From: Bugula neritina
Taxonomy: Eukaryota > Bryozoa > Gymnolaemata > Cheilostomatida > Bugulidae
Length of the DNA stretch: 64,000 nt
NCBI GenBank assembly: GCA_964035545.1
Contig: OZ037765.1
Location: 28,198,004 to 28,262,003, forward strand
Direction of reading: 5' to 3'
Position 1 is the stretch's first letter. The number at the start of each line of letters is the position of its first letter. A program made the translations under genes and the position numbers. The notes beneath the pieces were generated by a model. The model ran no database searches, was not told the origin of the DNA, and was given only the letters and a program-made list of their open reading frames with translations. Positions 1 through 12,934 of this stretch are shown here, one piece after another.

Positions 1-138
1 GCTCTAACTCTTTGTTGGGGAATTCGAGCACCCCAGACATAGAATAGTATATAATTTAGAGCTGCAGTCAAAGGTTTCAGCATGTAATTGTTATGATTAT
101 TTGCTAGTATATTGACATCCTATCTGCTGGTTTTATAG

Positions 139-2820
139 AAATCGAGGGAGTTGCAGAAGTCTCGGCTTACCGATGATTTCACCTCTATACTAAATAAAGT
201 TCAAAAAGTTCAAAGAGAGGCTGCGGATAAGGAAAAGGCGAGTGTAATACGGGCTAGGGCAAACTCAGCTAATGCAGTAAGTATTCATTAACTTTTCTCA
301 GCACGTTTAATTATTAGTTGACCGAGTGTTTGCAACAGCTAGACTTCATTAGTTACCAACTAAAGTGTGGTACATACTAGCTATAGTGTTAGCTACTGTA
401 TTATGTGTACCAGTTGTGTACTATAGATTAGTTATTGTATACTACTAATTACTAGTTGTTTCATGTTATATAATGTTTAGGCTAAGGCCCTTTTTACTCA
501 CAAACTTCTGTCAAGCTCCATCCTCATTGTGAACTCTATTATGTGTTTGACCTGTAATACTTTTCATATTTTTTTTATTTCTGACATGTTAAAATTATGA
601 TGCAGAAAGTCATGTAACTTAACATGATATACATTGCACTACACAATGTTGCACAACTATTCTAAAACAACACAAAGCACGTCATATATTAATTGCGAAA
701 ACATTTCAAACTTTCTACATGTTTGTAAGCTACTAGCTAGCTACTGAGTACTGAGTGGAAATAATTTTGACTGAAATGGCAAAACTAATTTTTAAGTGAA
801 ATTATCACAATTTATATGTTCGGAAATTCTAGAATTAATTTAAATAATCACCAAAAATTACTCAACTGGAACCGGTTAAAATGTTTTTGTATACTGTGTG
901 GTATAGACGCAGTGTGTTATCAACCAGTTATTGTATACTTGGTACTAATTACTAATACGAATGCCCCAAAGTTAATGTAACTACTATCTAATGTGTATCC
1001 GTACGCACTTGCAGAGCTCCAATCCATTCGCTGACAATGATGATTATGGAGGCGATTACTCAGACGACATGGTCAACTACGGACAGTGAGTTTCAATACT
1101 GATGATATACCAGTGTCTGTTGCCACCTATTTAAGATCTAATTTTTTTAAACATGTTCTATTATATTTTGTTTGATAATTTTCAAGTTTTTCATTTCTCG
1201 CCTTTGCCGTCAGCCATTCTATCATGTGTTTTTACTTGTATATTTTTTTCTGATAAAAGATTCGGCGTTGTAGACACGAGAAGAAACAATCTCTGCAGGC
1301 AGTTATAGATGAAGAAGAGAATTTGGCAGCCATCCAAGAGAGAGAAGAAGCCATTAAAAATCTGGAGGTATAAAAACTATTATAGTGCTAACTTATCATT
1401 AGTTTTGTAGCTTTCTCTGTATTATAGTACAAGAGGGAGTAATTCATAAAATGGACTACACAAAATGAGTAGGCAATAAATTTAATACTGTTACTATTTT
1501 AGCCTATTTTTGTGTTTTGCTATGGACTATTTATTCCTACTTGTATAACCACATAGTTGCTGTAGTAGTTTTGCTGTATTGTCACTCCAGTGTGATGAGC
1601 TATAATTATTTTCATGTATCCCCTGAATTGGCTATCTAATCTATATTGGTAGGCTGATATAGTAGATGTTAATCAAATATTTAAAGATTTGGGGGCGTTG
1701 GTGTACGAACAAGGAGAAATGATAGGTTGGTAAATATTACTTACACCATATCTTTTGAAAGATTACATAATTATTACACAATAAAAATTTACCTTAAATC
1801 CTTTCACTTACACATAATATACATCCTAAAAGTTGTTGCTAATCTGTCAATTTGATTGTGGAACAATGCATTACTAGATGTTTGTGTTAACATTACCATA
1901 ACCTGCCCTACCAGCCTAATGCCCTCTCTACTACTCTTCAGACACTGTAGTGTTTATACATAGCCCGGTAGATATGCTTCAATAGCATCTAGAATCTTTT
2001 TCCTACCTGTTTTTTATCAAACCAACACTAGTTTATAGTTGCAGTTCATGTGTGAAAACGTTTTTTGATTGTTATGAACTTATTTAACCACCAAAAGAAG
2101 GTAAATGACTATCGATGTATTTGCAGACAGTATAGAATCTAATGTGGAGACTGCATCTCACAACGTAGAGGCAGGAAATGTTCAGCTGGCTTCAGCAGCA
2201 AAATACCAGGTTTGTAAGATCTTACAATAGCTGGCACTATAACTCCTATATGTCATGTGTATAACTCATCTAATAGCTAAGCTACAATGTATTTTTGCTA
2301 TTCTACTGTCAGCATGCCTGTGTGCACTTGTATGGCACTCAAAGGAATAACTTTTTCTATACGTTTTTATAAGAACGCCTTCTACACAATTAAAATTAGA
2401 AATTATTTGCTCTAGAATAGAAACTGCCGAATATTTAGTGTAGGAGAACATAACTTCTCCAAAAAGTACCAATCAAGCATTTTAATCACTTATCAGTACA
2501 GAATTCATTAGACTGCAGTTTTGCTTTCTTTTGATTTTAAAACCTATTTACAAAATGTACCCCGGCAATACCGTGGGTAGCTTGAGCTTGGCTAGTTATA
2601 TAGAAGAAGTATTATGTGTAGGAGATTCTCTTACTATTGTTTAGGTACATTCCTAGTACAGTATTAGGAGTTATTTATGTTTTGCTTATTGTCTATTTTG
2701 TAGTCAGCTGCAAGGAGAAAAAAGTGCATCTGCTTCATTATACTAGCAGTGGCTGCTATTGTCGTTACACTCATCATTGTTATACCCATCGTACTGAAGA
2801 ATCAGAAAAAGTCCAACTGA
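139..2820 (+). CDS. Syntaxin 7/12-like Qa-SNARE, 3' part (5' exons outside window)
   Basis: Membrane-anchored t-SNARE of the endosomal/lysosomal fusion machinery. Visible exons are 139-276, 1015-1085, 1274-1367, 1653-1725, 2127-2209 and 2704-2820; all phases agree and give 191 residues ending in TGA. The first exon matches the end of the Habc domain (LTDDFTSILNKVQKVQREA). Exons 3-5 hold the SNARE helix, including VNQIFKDLGALVYEQGEMID with the Q-type zero layer. The last exon has a basic stretch (RRKK), one membrane helix of about 22 residues and a short lumenal tail. The family is about 260-280 residues, so roughly 70-90 residues at the N-terminus lie upstream. An open stretch at 1-54 did not join in phase and was left out. 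Family assignment is firm; 7 versus 12/13 is not resolved. Confidence 0.9.
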
Positions 2821-3486
2821 TGTATCTCAGGATTTGAAAGACTAAATTTCAAATTATGACTAAGAGGAAGATAATATGTTTTGTGCAATTTATGTATGTT
2901 CATTTCTGATTCACTATTTATTATAGTTGTATAGACAGTTTACAGTTAGTTTGGCATCCTGTTACATCTGTATGCATCTGATTGCTTGTCTGCCTGTGCA
3001 ATTACTCTCTACTCTCATTACAATTATCTAATTATGGTTATGTAAAGTATATTTTCTTTGCTCACATTGAGATTCTGTATGAAATATGCTTATATTATGT
3101 GTGTAAGTGAGCACCTGTTAAGTCACAAACAAGTTATTTTTATGCATCATGTGTTCAGGCGATTGCCCGGCAGCATTCCTATTTACCTGATATTTTATTA
3201 TTTTTATACATATATATGTCATTTGCTAATAATACGTTCTGTTTTTCAAGAATGTTTCTATGAAAATAGTAATCAAGGTAAACTGAGCTGTAAACACACA
3301 ACGGACGATCGTACAAAGGTTCTTGTTTTACTAAAATAAATCATACGTGTATGTATAGAGATGTATAAAAGGGTTTATTCATGAGAAAATATTCTTACTA
3401 AAAAATAAATAAAACTGGCTGTTATGACTAATTCTGCTATCTTAAAGTATCAGTAGATTGCGAGTGGTAGGAAGACTGTCTCTATG
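2821..3486. other. Tail-to-tail intergenic region with opposed poly(A) signals
   Basis: 3' untranslated and intergenic DNA between the syntaxin and the stathmin-like gene. An AATAAA lies at 3335-3340 on the plus strand. A TTTATT at 3374-3379 reads AATAAA on the minus strand, 108 bases past the stathmin-like stop codon. The two signals are about 35 bases apart, so the transcripts probably end close together or overlap slightly. Nothing else is seen. Confidence 0.5.
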
Positions 3487-4998
3487 CTATTGTTCATTAC
3501 TTGTTACTTGCTCTGTGGTACCATCTTCTATCTTTATTGGGCCAAGAGTCTTCTTTCGTTGGCGTACTAACGCCGCGTGCTCTTCTTTTGCCCTTAGCTT
3601 CTCCCTCATCTCTCTGAACTTTTTGGCTCTATTTTCCGTTGCAGTGTCCACTTTCTCCTGTACCACCTGCTTCACCTGTTTCTGGTGCTCAATGAATGTG
3701 TCTAATACATCATTAATGTTACTTTTCACTGTTACGGACTGTATCTTCTCCAGTCGCTCTGCTTCTGCTTCCTACACAAGAAATACAAAGTGAAACTATA
3801 TGATTTATATATACTGCATCTATAATATGATGACATTCTCTACAAAGAAAGTATTGGGATATGTGGTGAAATAATCTAATGGTATTGGTTACAAGTAACC
3901 CAGTGTACCGTTGCAGTGTAGTGAAAATAGCTAAAACTTCTTGTACTTAATCAAGTTACTGTTAGTGAGCTCCCACATGCAAGCTGCATACTCTAGTTTT
4001 GTCTGATTGGTCACCAATATATGTACTATGAAATATAATATTTCATACGTGCTATTATTTTATGCTTATGCTCAGTGATGTTTAGATTTGAATATTAGTC
4101 ATGTGGAACTTTTGATAGTACCTTTCTTCGTATTTCTGCCTTCTCTAGCTTTGCTTCAATATCTTGCTGAGTCAGCAGTTTTCGTTTCTTCTGCCGCTTT
4201 TCTAGTTTGGCTAGTCTGGCTGGAGGAAGTTTTCTTGGTTGACTAGATTGATCAATTAACTCAAATGATAGTCCATTCTTTGCTTTTTGTGTGTCACTTG
4301 CTAGAAACCCTTCTGAACGAAGTTTTTTTAATATATCTTCTTCATCTTCTCGTGGTCTATTAGATTTTGCACTAAGATTTCTTAGTGTTCTTTTCAAACC
4401 ACCTATAAGCAAAAAGTTTAAGTATTCAAAAATTACAAAATAGTGCAACTGAATGCTTGCAATTCATCATTCTTGTATGTAGAAGCCACAATTCGATGAT
4501 TATATTATTTTGAATTATTGCTTTAAACTTATGAAGTTTGGATTTAAAGCTAAACCCATACAATTTGATACACAATTAACCAAATGCCATGATGTCAGTA
4601 GAATGAGTTTATTCTGCGTAGCTCAAGACAAATGCTTAGTTGTTTCAATGGCCAATTGACTGCAGCTTTATAAATGAGAACTTAATGCTGATTCGCCCAA
4701 CTTGATGCACACTTGTGCTACATGAGATATAAACATGGCGCAGTAAGAGCAACTTACCTGAAGAAGTTCTGGCAGTTGTAGCACTACTCGCTCTCGTACT
4801 CCCACCGTCTTCACCGTCTATAAACGCCGAGTCTATGCTGTGTTTAGAGGCTTTGCTAGTAGCACTGATTGCTCTGTGATTCTCTGATATGTTCTCTTCA
4901 GGCTCTTCTTTCAGGGTAGTTTGAGGGGCTTTCTGTGAAGATTCTTCAATATTAGTCTGAGGTGCCACTTTAACCATCTTCTCATTAGTACAACCCAT
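3487..4998 (-). CDS. STMND1: Stathmin-domain protein with MGC N-terminus, STMND1-like
   Basis: Three exons on the minus strand (4998-4758, 4402-4122, 3771-3487) join in phase to 268 residues; human STMND1 is about the same size. The N-terminus MGCTNEK fits N-myristoylation at Gly2 with possible palmitoylation at Cys3. Residues about 10-80 are acidic, Ser/Thr-rich and probably disordered. Exon 2 holds the STMND1-type lead-in LPPARLAKLEKRQKK followed by the stathmin-like helix LTQQDIEAKLEKAEIRRK, which continues into exon 3 as one long charged helix (EAEAERLEKIQ onward). Stathmin domains bind and sequester tubulin dimers; a membrane-tethered tubulin-binding role is inferred from the family. The lead-in and the MGC start favour STMND1 over the classical stathmins (STMN1-4). 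Confidence 0.82.
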
Positions 4999-6641
<1,643 letters not shown>

Positions 6642-6778
6642 AGTTGCCTAACATATAATCATTAACAGTGTATAATTATGCAATTACATGTAAAGGAACG
6701 CTATTGATTGAGGGATAACATGTACAGAAAAGACCATCAACATGCAAAGGATACTAAAATATTTATCAACTTGTTGAA

Positions 6779-8392
6779 TTATTCACTAATATCACACTGT
6801 AGCAATTGCACTATTGATAAATCACTTTTAGCCCCTTCAATAAATTCAGCTAACGAGAGTTTTCCATCAAGGTTTTTGTCCATGGCTCGGAATATTTTGT
6901 CGGTTCTCATCTCAGGTGTAGCTTCATCTTCTGGCATTTTCATCACAGTTGCGACCATTTTATAAATTCCCTGCAGGGGCAATCAAATTGAACTTTTAAT
7001 TAAATATTTATACCCTTGCTTTGTAAGAATAAGTTGTTGAATGTTTTATAGAAATTTAACTATAATAATTTGTATTAGCAAATATAATGGTTACATGATG
7101 ACTTGTTGTATTTACTGTGTAATTATAATGCAGGTTTCAGGGTTCACATCAGGTGGAAAAATATTTCTTAGGTATTTTAGACAGTCTAATAGCTTTTTTG
7201 CCGGTTTGAATTGACAAGAAAAATGAAAATTGCAGCTTAATGGTATTTCTTTAAAGTTAGAACTTATTATGTTAAGTTGGATGCATGAAAACTCATTTTC
7301 ATAACTCTCTACACTATCTGGATTTTATGTTCTAAAGCACAACACACCATAAGCTGTCAAAAATGTTTAAAAATTTTAAATTATGTAACAGTTGAAAGCG
7401 TAAAATCTATTTAACCTGCATAGGGTAAAGGTATGTACACTACTCGAATGTAACAATGAAATTCCATATACTTCCATTGCCTCCATTATGCACATTATCA
7501 AACACGAATTTATGCTACTTTATAGAAGAAAATTATTTTACAGGATGACATATTCGACTTTTTCTCTAATAGCCAATTTTGATGTGAGGCATGGGAATGA
7601 TTTGTTTATATAAGGATGATAACTCCTACAATTTCCACAATACAAGTTCAGCTAATGCAAAGGACAGAATAAGCCTATAATTATAGATTCAATGATATAG
7701 GAAGACAATGCTGTCTGATGACTACATTACAGCATTGGGAATAGTACTTAATTAATTATACTTGTTCAGACTACATTGCCCTTCTACACTGTAGCATCTA
7801 GTTTTACAGCTGCAGAAGTTTACAATAGGTAGTATAATAATGCAAAGCATTGGGACATAGTTTCTAGGTAGGTTGAGCGAGTTTCAAGCTTTGTAATGGC
7901 ATTATATAACAGAGCTAACCATCAAAATGAACAGTTCTGCAAGTTAAAAAAGTCGTTACTTATTCATATTATTTCACTCAAGTTTTTTGCATGATAATAT
8001 AGTTCAATACTGACCGTGACTATTTCTAGCATTTCCACCCGAGAGATGTAGCCGTTTCCATCTAAATCATACATGGTGAAAGCCCACTTTAGTTTCTGGT
8101 CTAACTTCCCTCTAGATGTAATGCTCAAGGCGCATATAAACTCTCTAAAGTCTATCGTACCATCGCCATTTTTATCAAAAGTACGAAAGACATGCTCAGC
8201 AAACTTTGATGCGTCACCAAATGGGAAGTAATTTCCGTATATCTTCTTAAATTCTTCTACAGTGAGGTAACCTGATGGGCAATCTTTCAAAAATCCTTTG
8301 TACCATTCTCTTAGTTCATCTTCATTAAAATTGGTTTGACCAGCTAAATCCATCAAAACTTCAGGCTTTAATTTGCTGTTCTGTTTACCCAT
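6779..8392 (-). CDS. Neuronal calcium sensor, hippocalcin/neurocalcin/VILIP type (paralogue A)
   Basis: Two exons, 8392-8015 (126 codons) and 6970-6779, join at phase 0 to 189 residues, against 190-193 for vertebrate hippocalcin and neurocalcin. The start [13 protein letters not shown] is the family's myristoylation signature. EF1 is degenerate with the typical Cys-Pro ([13 protein letters not shown]). EF2 ([12 protein letters not shown]), EF3 ([12 protein letters not shown]) and EF4 ([12 protein letters not shown]) keep acidic residues at positions 1 and 12. The C-terminus is short, ending a few residues after LLQCD. These proteins expose their myristoyl group on calcium binding and move to membranes. 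The only coding intron sits just before the GIYKM helix. A splice acceptor 13 bases before the ATG implies an upstream leader exon. Paralogue B lies 4.5 kb further along on the same strand. Confidence 0.93.
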
Positions 8393-8419
8393 TTCAGAGA
8401 CTAGCCTAAAAATGGAGAA

Positions 8420-11400
8420 ATGTAGGTTTCATGAAGCTAACTAACAGTACAAGTCAAGCGTTATAATATTTGCTGAAAGACAATATAGATTTTTCTCTCA
8501 AATAAATACATGAAAATGTCGGAAAATATCTTGAGACTGGGGAATAAATGAAATGCCAATTTGTTACCATGATTAGCTTATAGGGTTCAATACACAACAT
8601 AATTATGTGTGTGTAAGCATCGAGAGCATTAAAAGGTTTGCTTATTATAATAGAAAAGTTCAAGTTTTCAAAGTAGTGACAAAACTAAGTAACATATGCT
8701 ATGCTGTCAGTAGACTAGCATTTTCTTAAAGGTCATTTTATATTCACAATGATATCATCAAGCTACAAGCTCTGTATGGTTTTGCAAGTAGAAACTTTAA
8801 TATTAAATTGAGCTTTGGAGAAATCTTCATATGAAAAGTATATAATAATGCATATACTTGTTAGTGAAATAGACTCCAAAAGCACATTTTTTTATTCCTG
8901 TTGTTTGTAAGTTCTGGGTCTACAAAGTTTCCTGTCATATTTACATTTGATAGATTTGCATGTATATGTGCCACTCAATAGCTTTGATAACTTTAGTTTG
9001 ACGAATGGTATAAAGCTCATGTGTCATCACTACCAAAGCCCACCAATGCAATGCAATGCAGACAGTTCAAAAACTTTTCTATTTAAGTTATTAAAAATCT
9101 CCTGGTGGCAATAACATAAGCAGGTTAAATTTCAAATTCCGAGTTTCAGCAATAAATTAGAACATAAATAAAATTTGGGTTGTGAAATAACAAGCTTATA
9201 TGTGTAAATCTTGTATGATCGACTTTTTATATATTTCAAACAAGCAGTGATTCTGCATCTTGGCCAAAATGCAAAAGTATTGGATAACATTTTGTTCTGT
9301 AAGCCAATTTTACTAAGATAGAAAACTAACCAATCAGTAGCTTTAATGTGTTAATTAATAATTTGCTGAAACACTAGCCTGGAGGATTTCAGTGGTTATT
9401 TCTGGGCTGGTCTGGAACTAACGACTGGCCCAGTCTCTTGAGATTTCTGCTAAAAGAGAGTTTCCTTTATGTTTAAATATCAATTGAATGTAACAGCCAG
9501 TCACCTAATATAATATCATGTTCGGTTGCCAGCATGTCTAGAGGTTATCTGACAATTATTAAATGCTAGATCGAGTTGAGTAAATCAATGGTAGCTTGTT
9601 GCATGTATTTTTACATTTAGTTATCACTTATTCCTCCATGCACAAAGTAAGGCAATATTTTCCCTAACTTCCATGGCCTTTATATCTTCCACAATGTCGC
9701 AATATTTTTTTAGAACTGAGCCTCAACAATTGTACCTTTACTTGTGTATACTATATGGACAGCCAAACTATGGACATAAGAGAGTCACAGTTCACTAAAA
9801 GTTGTAAATATACAGCGTAGCAAGAGTGACAGAGCACATGTTTCTCAGTTTGAAGAGTGTGGGTTACTTCTAGCAAACATCGTGCGCTACCATGCTGGGT
9901 GTCTAAATCAAAGCCTATTTAAGGCAAAAAGCCCTTGCATGGTCTTTCATCAACATGCACATAAGAACCCCCACCTTCTACTCTTATATAATTCTGGTGA
10001 AAAGTATATGAAACTGAGTTATTCAACATAATATAATATAAAAGTTGTTACATGCAGCCTCATACCATGTTACTAATAATGTTAGTATGAAATAAAAATT
10101 ACAAAACCTAATTCCTAATAGTATTTGAGATATATTTTTATAGCTTTTACTATATTTCATTAATTCACCAACTGCAACAAAGCTATTAGAAGCCATTACC
10201 AAAAAATTGTTAACATAGTTTGCTAAAATTAGGCGATTAAAGTTGGTGGCTGGCCTGCATTGCATGATCTCCAGCAAAATTTAAAAAATTTTCACTGAGA
10301 GCAATAGCTTTATGAATCATAACTTGTAGTAAGCAGTCTTCAACACCAATAATGGGCCTCTATCTCAGGTTGTTTGCTGGTTGCAACTTTTTTATCTGGT
10401 TTAATTCAAATTTCATTTTATTTAAAACTAGCAGTTTTCTTTAGCAGCTAGTACATAGATGCAGCAATCGTTAGCCTGCCAAGTTTTTAAACCTATAAAG
10501 TGTTCTATGCGTATACAACATTAGCTGCAATATTGATATTTGTTAAAACTTATGCATCAGTTAATTGCTGAATAAATTAATAACTACGGTAGGTGATTTG
10601 AGATCTTAAACTAATTACAACTTTGTATATTTAGAAGTTCAAGTGGCTACAGAGATTCTTTTTAGAAATATAAATGTTTATAGAATGAATACAATGTTAT
10701 GTTTATATAAATGAATAGCATATAAAATTAGAATAGCTCTAAATTATTCATTACTAATAATATAGATTATGATATTGTATTATAATTATAGCAGTTACAG
10801 CAATATGTTGGCTTACCTGACTTGTTGATATAGTATATGCAGACCTGCAGATAAATTCAGATATATTGCAATGTAACAAACTTTTATTTGAATGCAAATA
10901 TGGATTTTTGCTTTGGACAATGTGATTGGCTAAAGAATAAATTAGCTTTTATTATTTGTCTTAGTCTGGTTAAATTATCTATATGCATCCTATTAATTTA
11001 TTTCACATGAATGCACATTGTTGGTGTACAAGATATACTATGAAATATTTTAAAGTAAGAATTTTAAAGGTTGATTATATAATACAAATGCATTGTAAAC
11101 TGGAATAAATATTTTGATATAACATTTTTTCAAACTTTGTTGATCATGTATGCATGTTGGAATGCTTATTATAAGAATGATTCCTAATAATCGAGACGGG
11201 CTAAATACGTTTTTTCAACCAAATAAAAGTTTCAGCATTAACACCAAATTGAACATTTGAACGTAAATTCACAAATTCTGCTTTTAAGTAACAAATTTCA
11301 ATGAATTCATATTTAGAAAGCAAAGAGGGTTACTTTCGTGTTGCTTTGGCTCAAATGTTTGTTTTGATTAAAGATTTTTTGTTTGACTGTAAAATTGTGT

Positions 11401-12900
11401 TGAAACAAGTTTTTATTTGCTGCTAGTTTACAGCCCAGTTTTTACTGCAAGTTCACATGTCTTAACGGATCTTCCTACTATAATTTGAAAATACCAGCAT
11501 GATCATAAATGTCGTATATTTATTACATGATTTATTAATTGAATATACTCAAAGTAAGATATTTGTAAGATTACATTTCAATTTGCATTATGACAATTTT
11601 ATCCGAATCAATTTAAACATTCTGCATATAGTGTTTTTAAAGCTTTACCGGATTAAAAGGTTACGACTGTCTGGCCGCCCGATTATCTCAAAACAATAAA
11701 ATATTGTATACCTAGTACAAGTTTCTAGCTCCTCAAAGTATCATCTCTCCAGCATACAATACAATCAGCAAGTACAAAACAGACATATTAGACACTTCAG
11801 AAGAAAGCAGATATCTCTAAGGATATTAATTATTTTGCTACAGTTCAACAGCCTGCTGGCTTCTACTGACATTATTCTTCAGTAAAATCAATATAATATA
11901 CTATCAAGTGATGACATGTTTATTGCTAGATGCCAGGTTCTGACTAGGATGTGCTGCTGGTGCTTATCAAAATATCATTTCTCCTTTATTTATGGGGTTA
12001 CAGCTCTATACCTTTAACTATCTGAGGCACCAGATTAATAAGTGCATGGAACTAATTTGTGAGATAATTGTATATTGTGCAATATTATTGCTAATAATTT
12101 GTGACAATAAAATATTAGAATATGTAAAAGCAAAGTGAAATACATGCCATAATCCAACAGTCAATTAAAAAAATTCATCACATTAGATAAGTGACTTAAA
12201 TTACGTGACTGAACAGAAAGCATACCCATTAACATAGAATAATAATAATACAATAACCTGCAAAGGAAGTGTACTAGATAGCATGTTGGCCTTAAACATC
12301 AGGAGATAAAATTTAATTTGGAACAGAATTATTCTTTTTAATAATTTAATTGGGCATAATAATCAATCTGGTTTAAGTTTACTTATTGTTGGTACAAGCT
12401 GCAAAATCTGCCTTGGAAAAGCACAGACCCTGTTGGTGGTTTCTATAGAAACTAGTATTGTTTACGTCTTTAAGGTCATGGGAAGCTTGTTGCATAAAAA
12501 ATAAACAGCAAATGATAAACCTAGAGATATTGGAAAGTTGGCTGTGCTTTTACAAATTCAGATATAAGCGCAAAGATTTTACCACTAAGATACCAAAACA
12601 AAATACATAAAAATGATAAAAATAAATTCTACACAAGTGTCTTGAAAACTTAAAAATAGTTACATAACTATAGTAGAATCCCGGACAACATCCAAAAACT
12701 TGAATTGCAAAACAGAGTTTCGCCTTTGAATAAAAATAGTGATGCTTTAAAAATAGGCCTAAATAAAATGCCAGCATATCATGGGCAAAGCAAAACTGAA
12801 ACATGCTACATGCTACTCGCTATAATCAGATCTTACTAAATTTTCTTGAGGAATTGTTTCCACTACTAAATGTTCAACTTCTAGTAGCAGTCATGATATA
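8420..12900. other. Spacer between the two calcium-sensor paralogues, no gene seen
   Basis: AT-rich non-coding DNA. Several short open frames occur, but none has family similarity, codon bias or fitting splice sites. It probably holds the 5' leader exon and promoter of paralogue A, which I could not place. Confidence 0.4.
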
Positions 12901-12934
12901 ATACATGAGGTGAAAGACTAGTTGCAGCGCAGTG

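Noticed and set aside
1..54. Open stretch that could be an upstream syntaxin exon (reads LLGNSSTPDIE)
   Set aside because: The only possible donor (GTATAT) leaves phase 2, which does not fit the next exon, and joining creates a stop. Left out of the model.
3058..3339. Plus-strand open frame of 93 codons after the syntaxin
   Set aside because: Lies in 3' untranslated DNA, hydrophobic composition, no family likeness.
3458..3793. Plus-strand open frame of 111 codons
   Set aside because: Antisense shadow of the stathmin-like exon 3.
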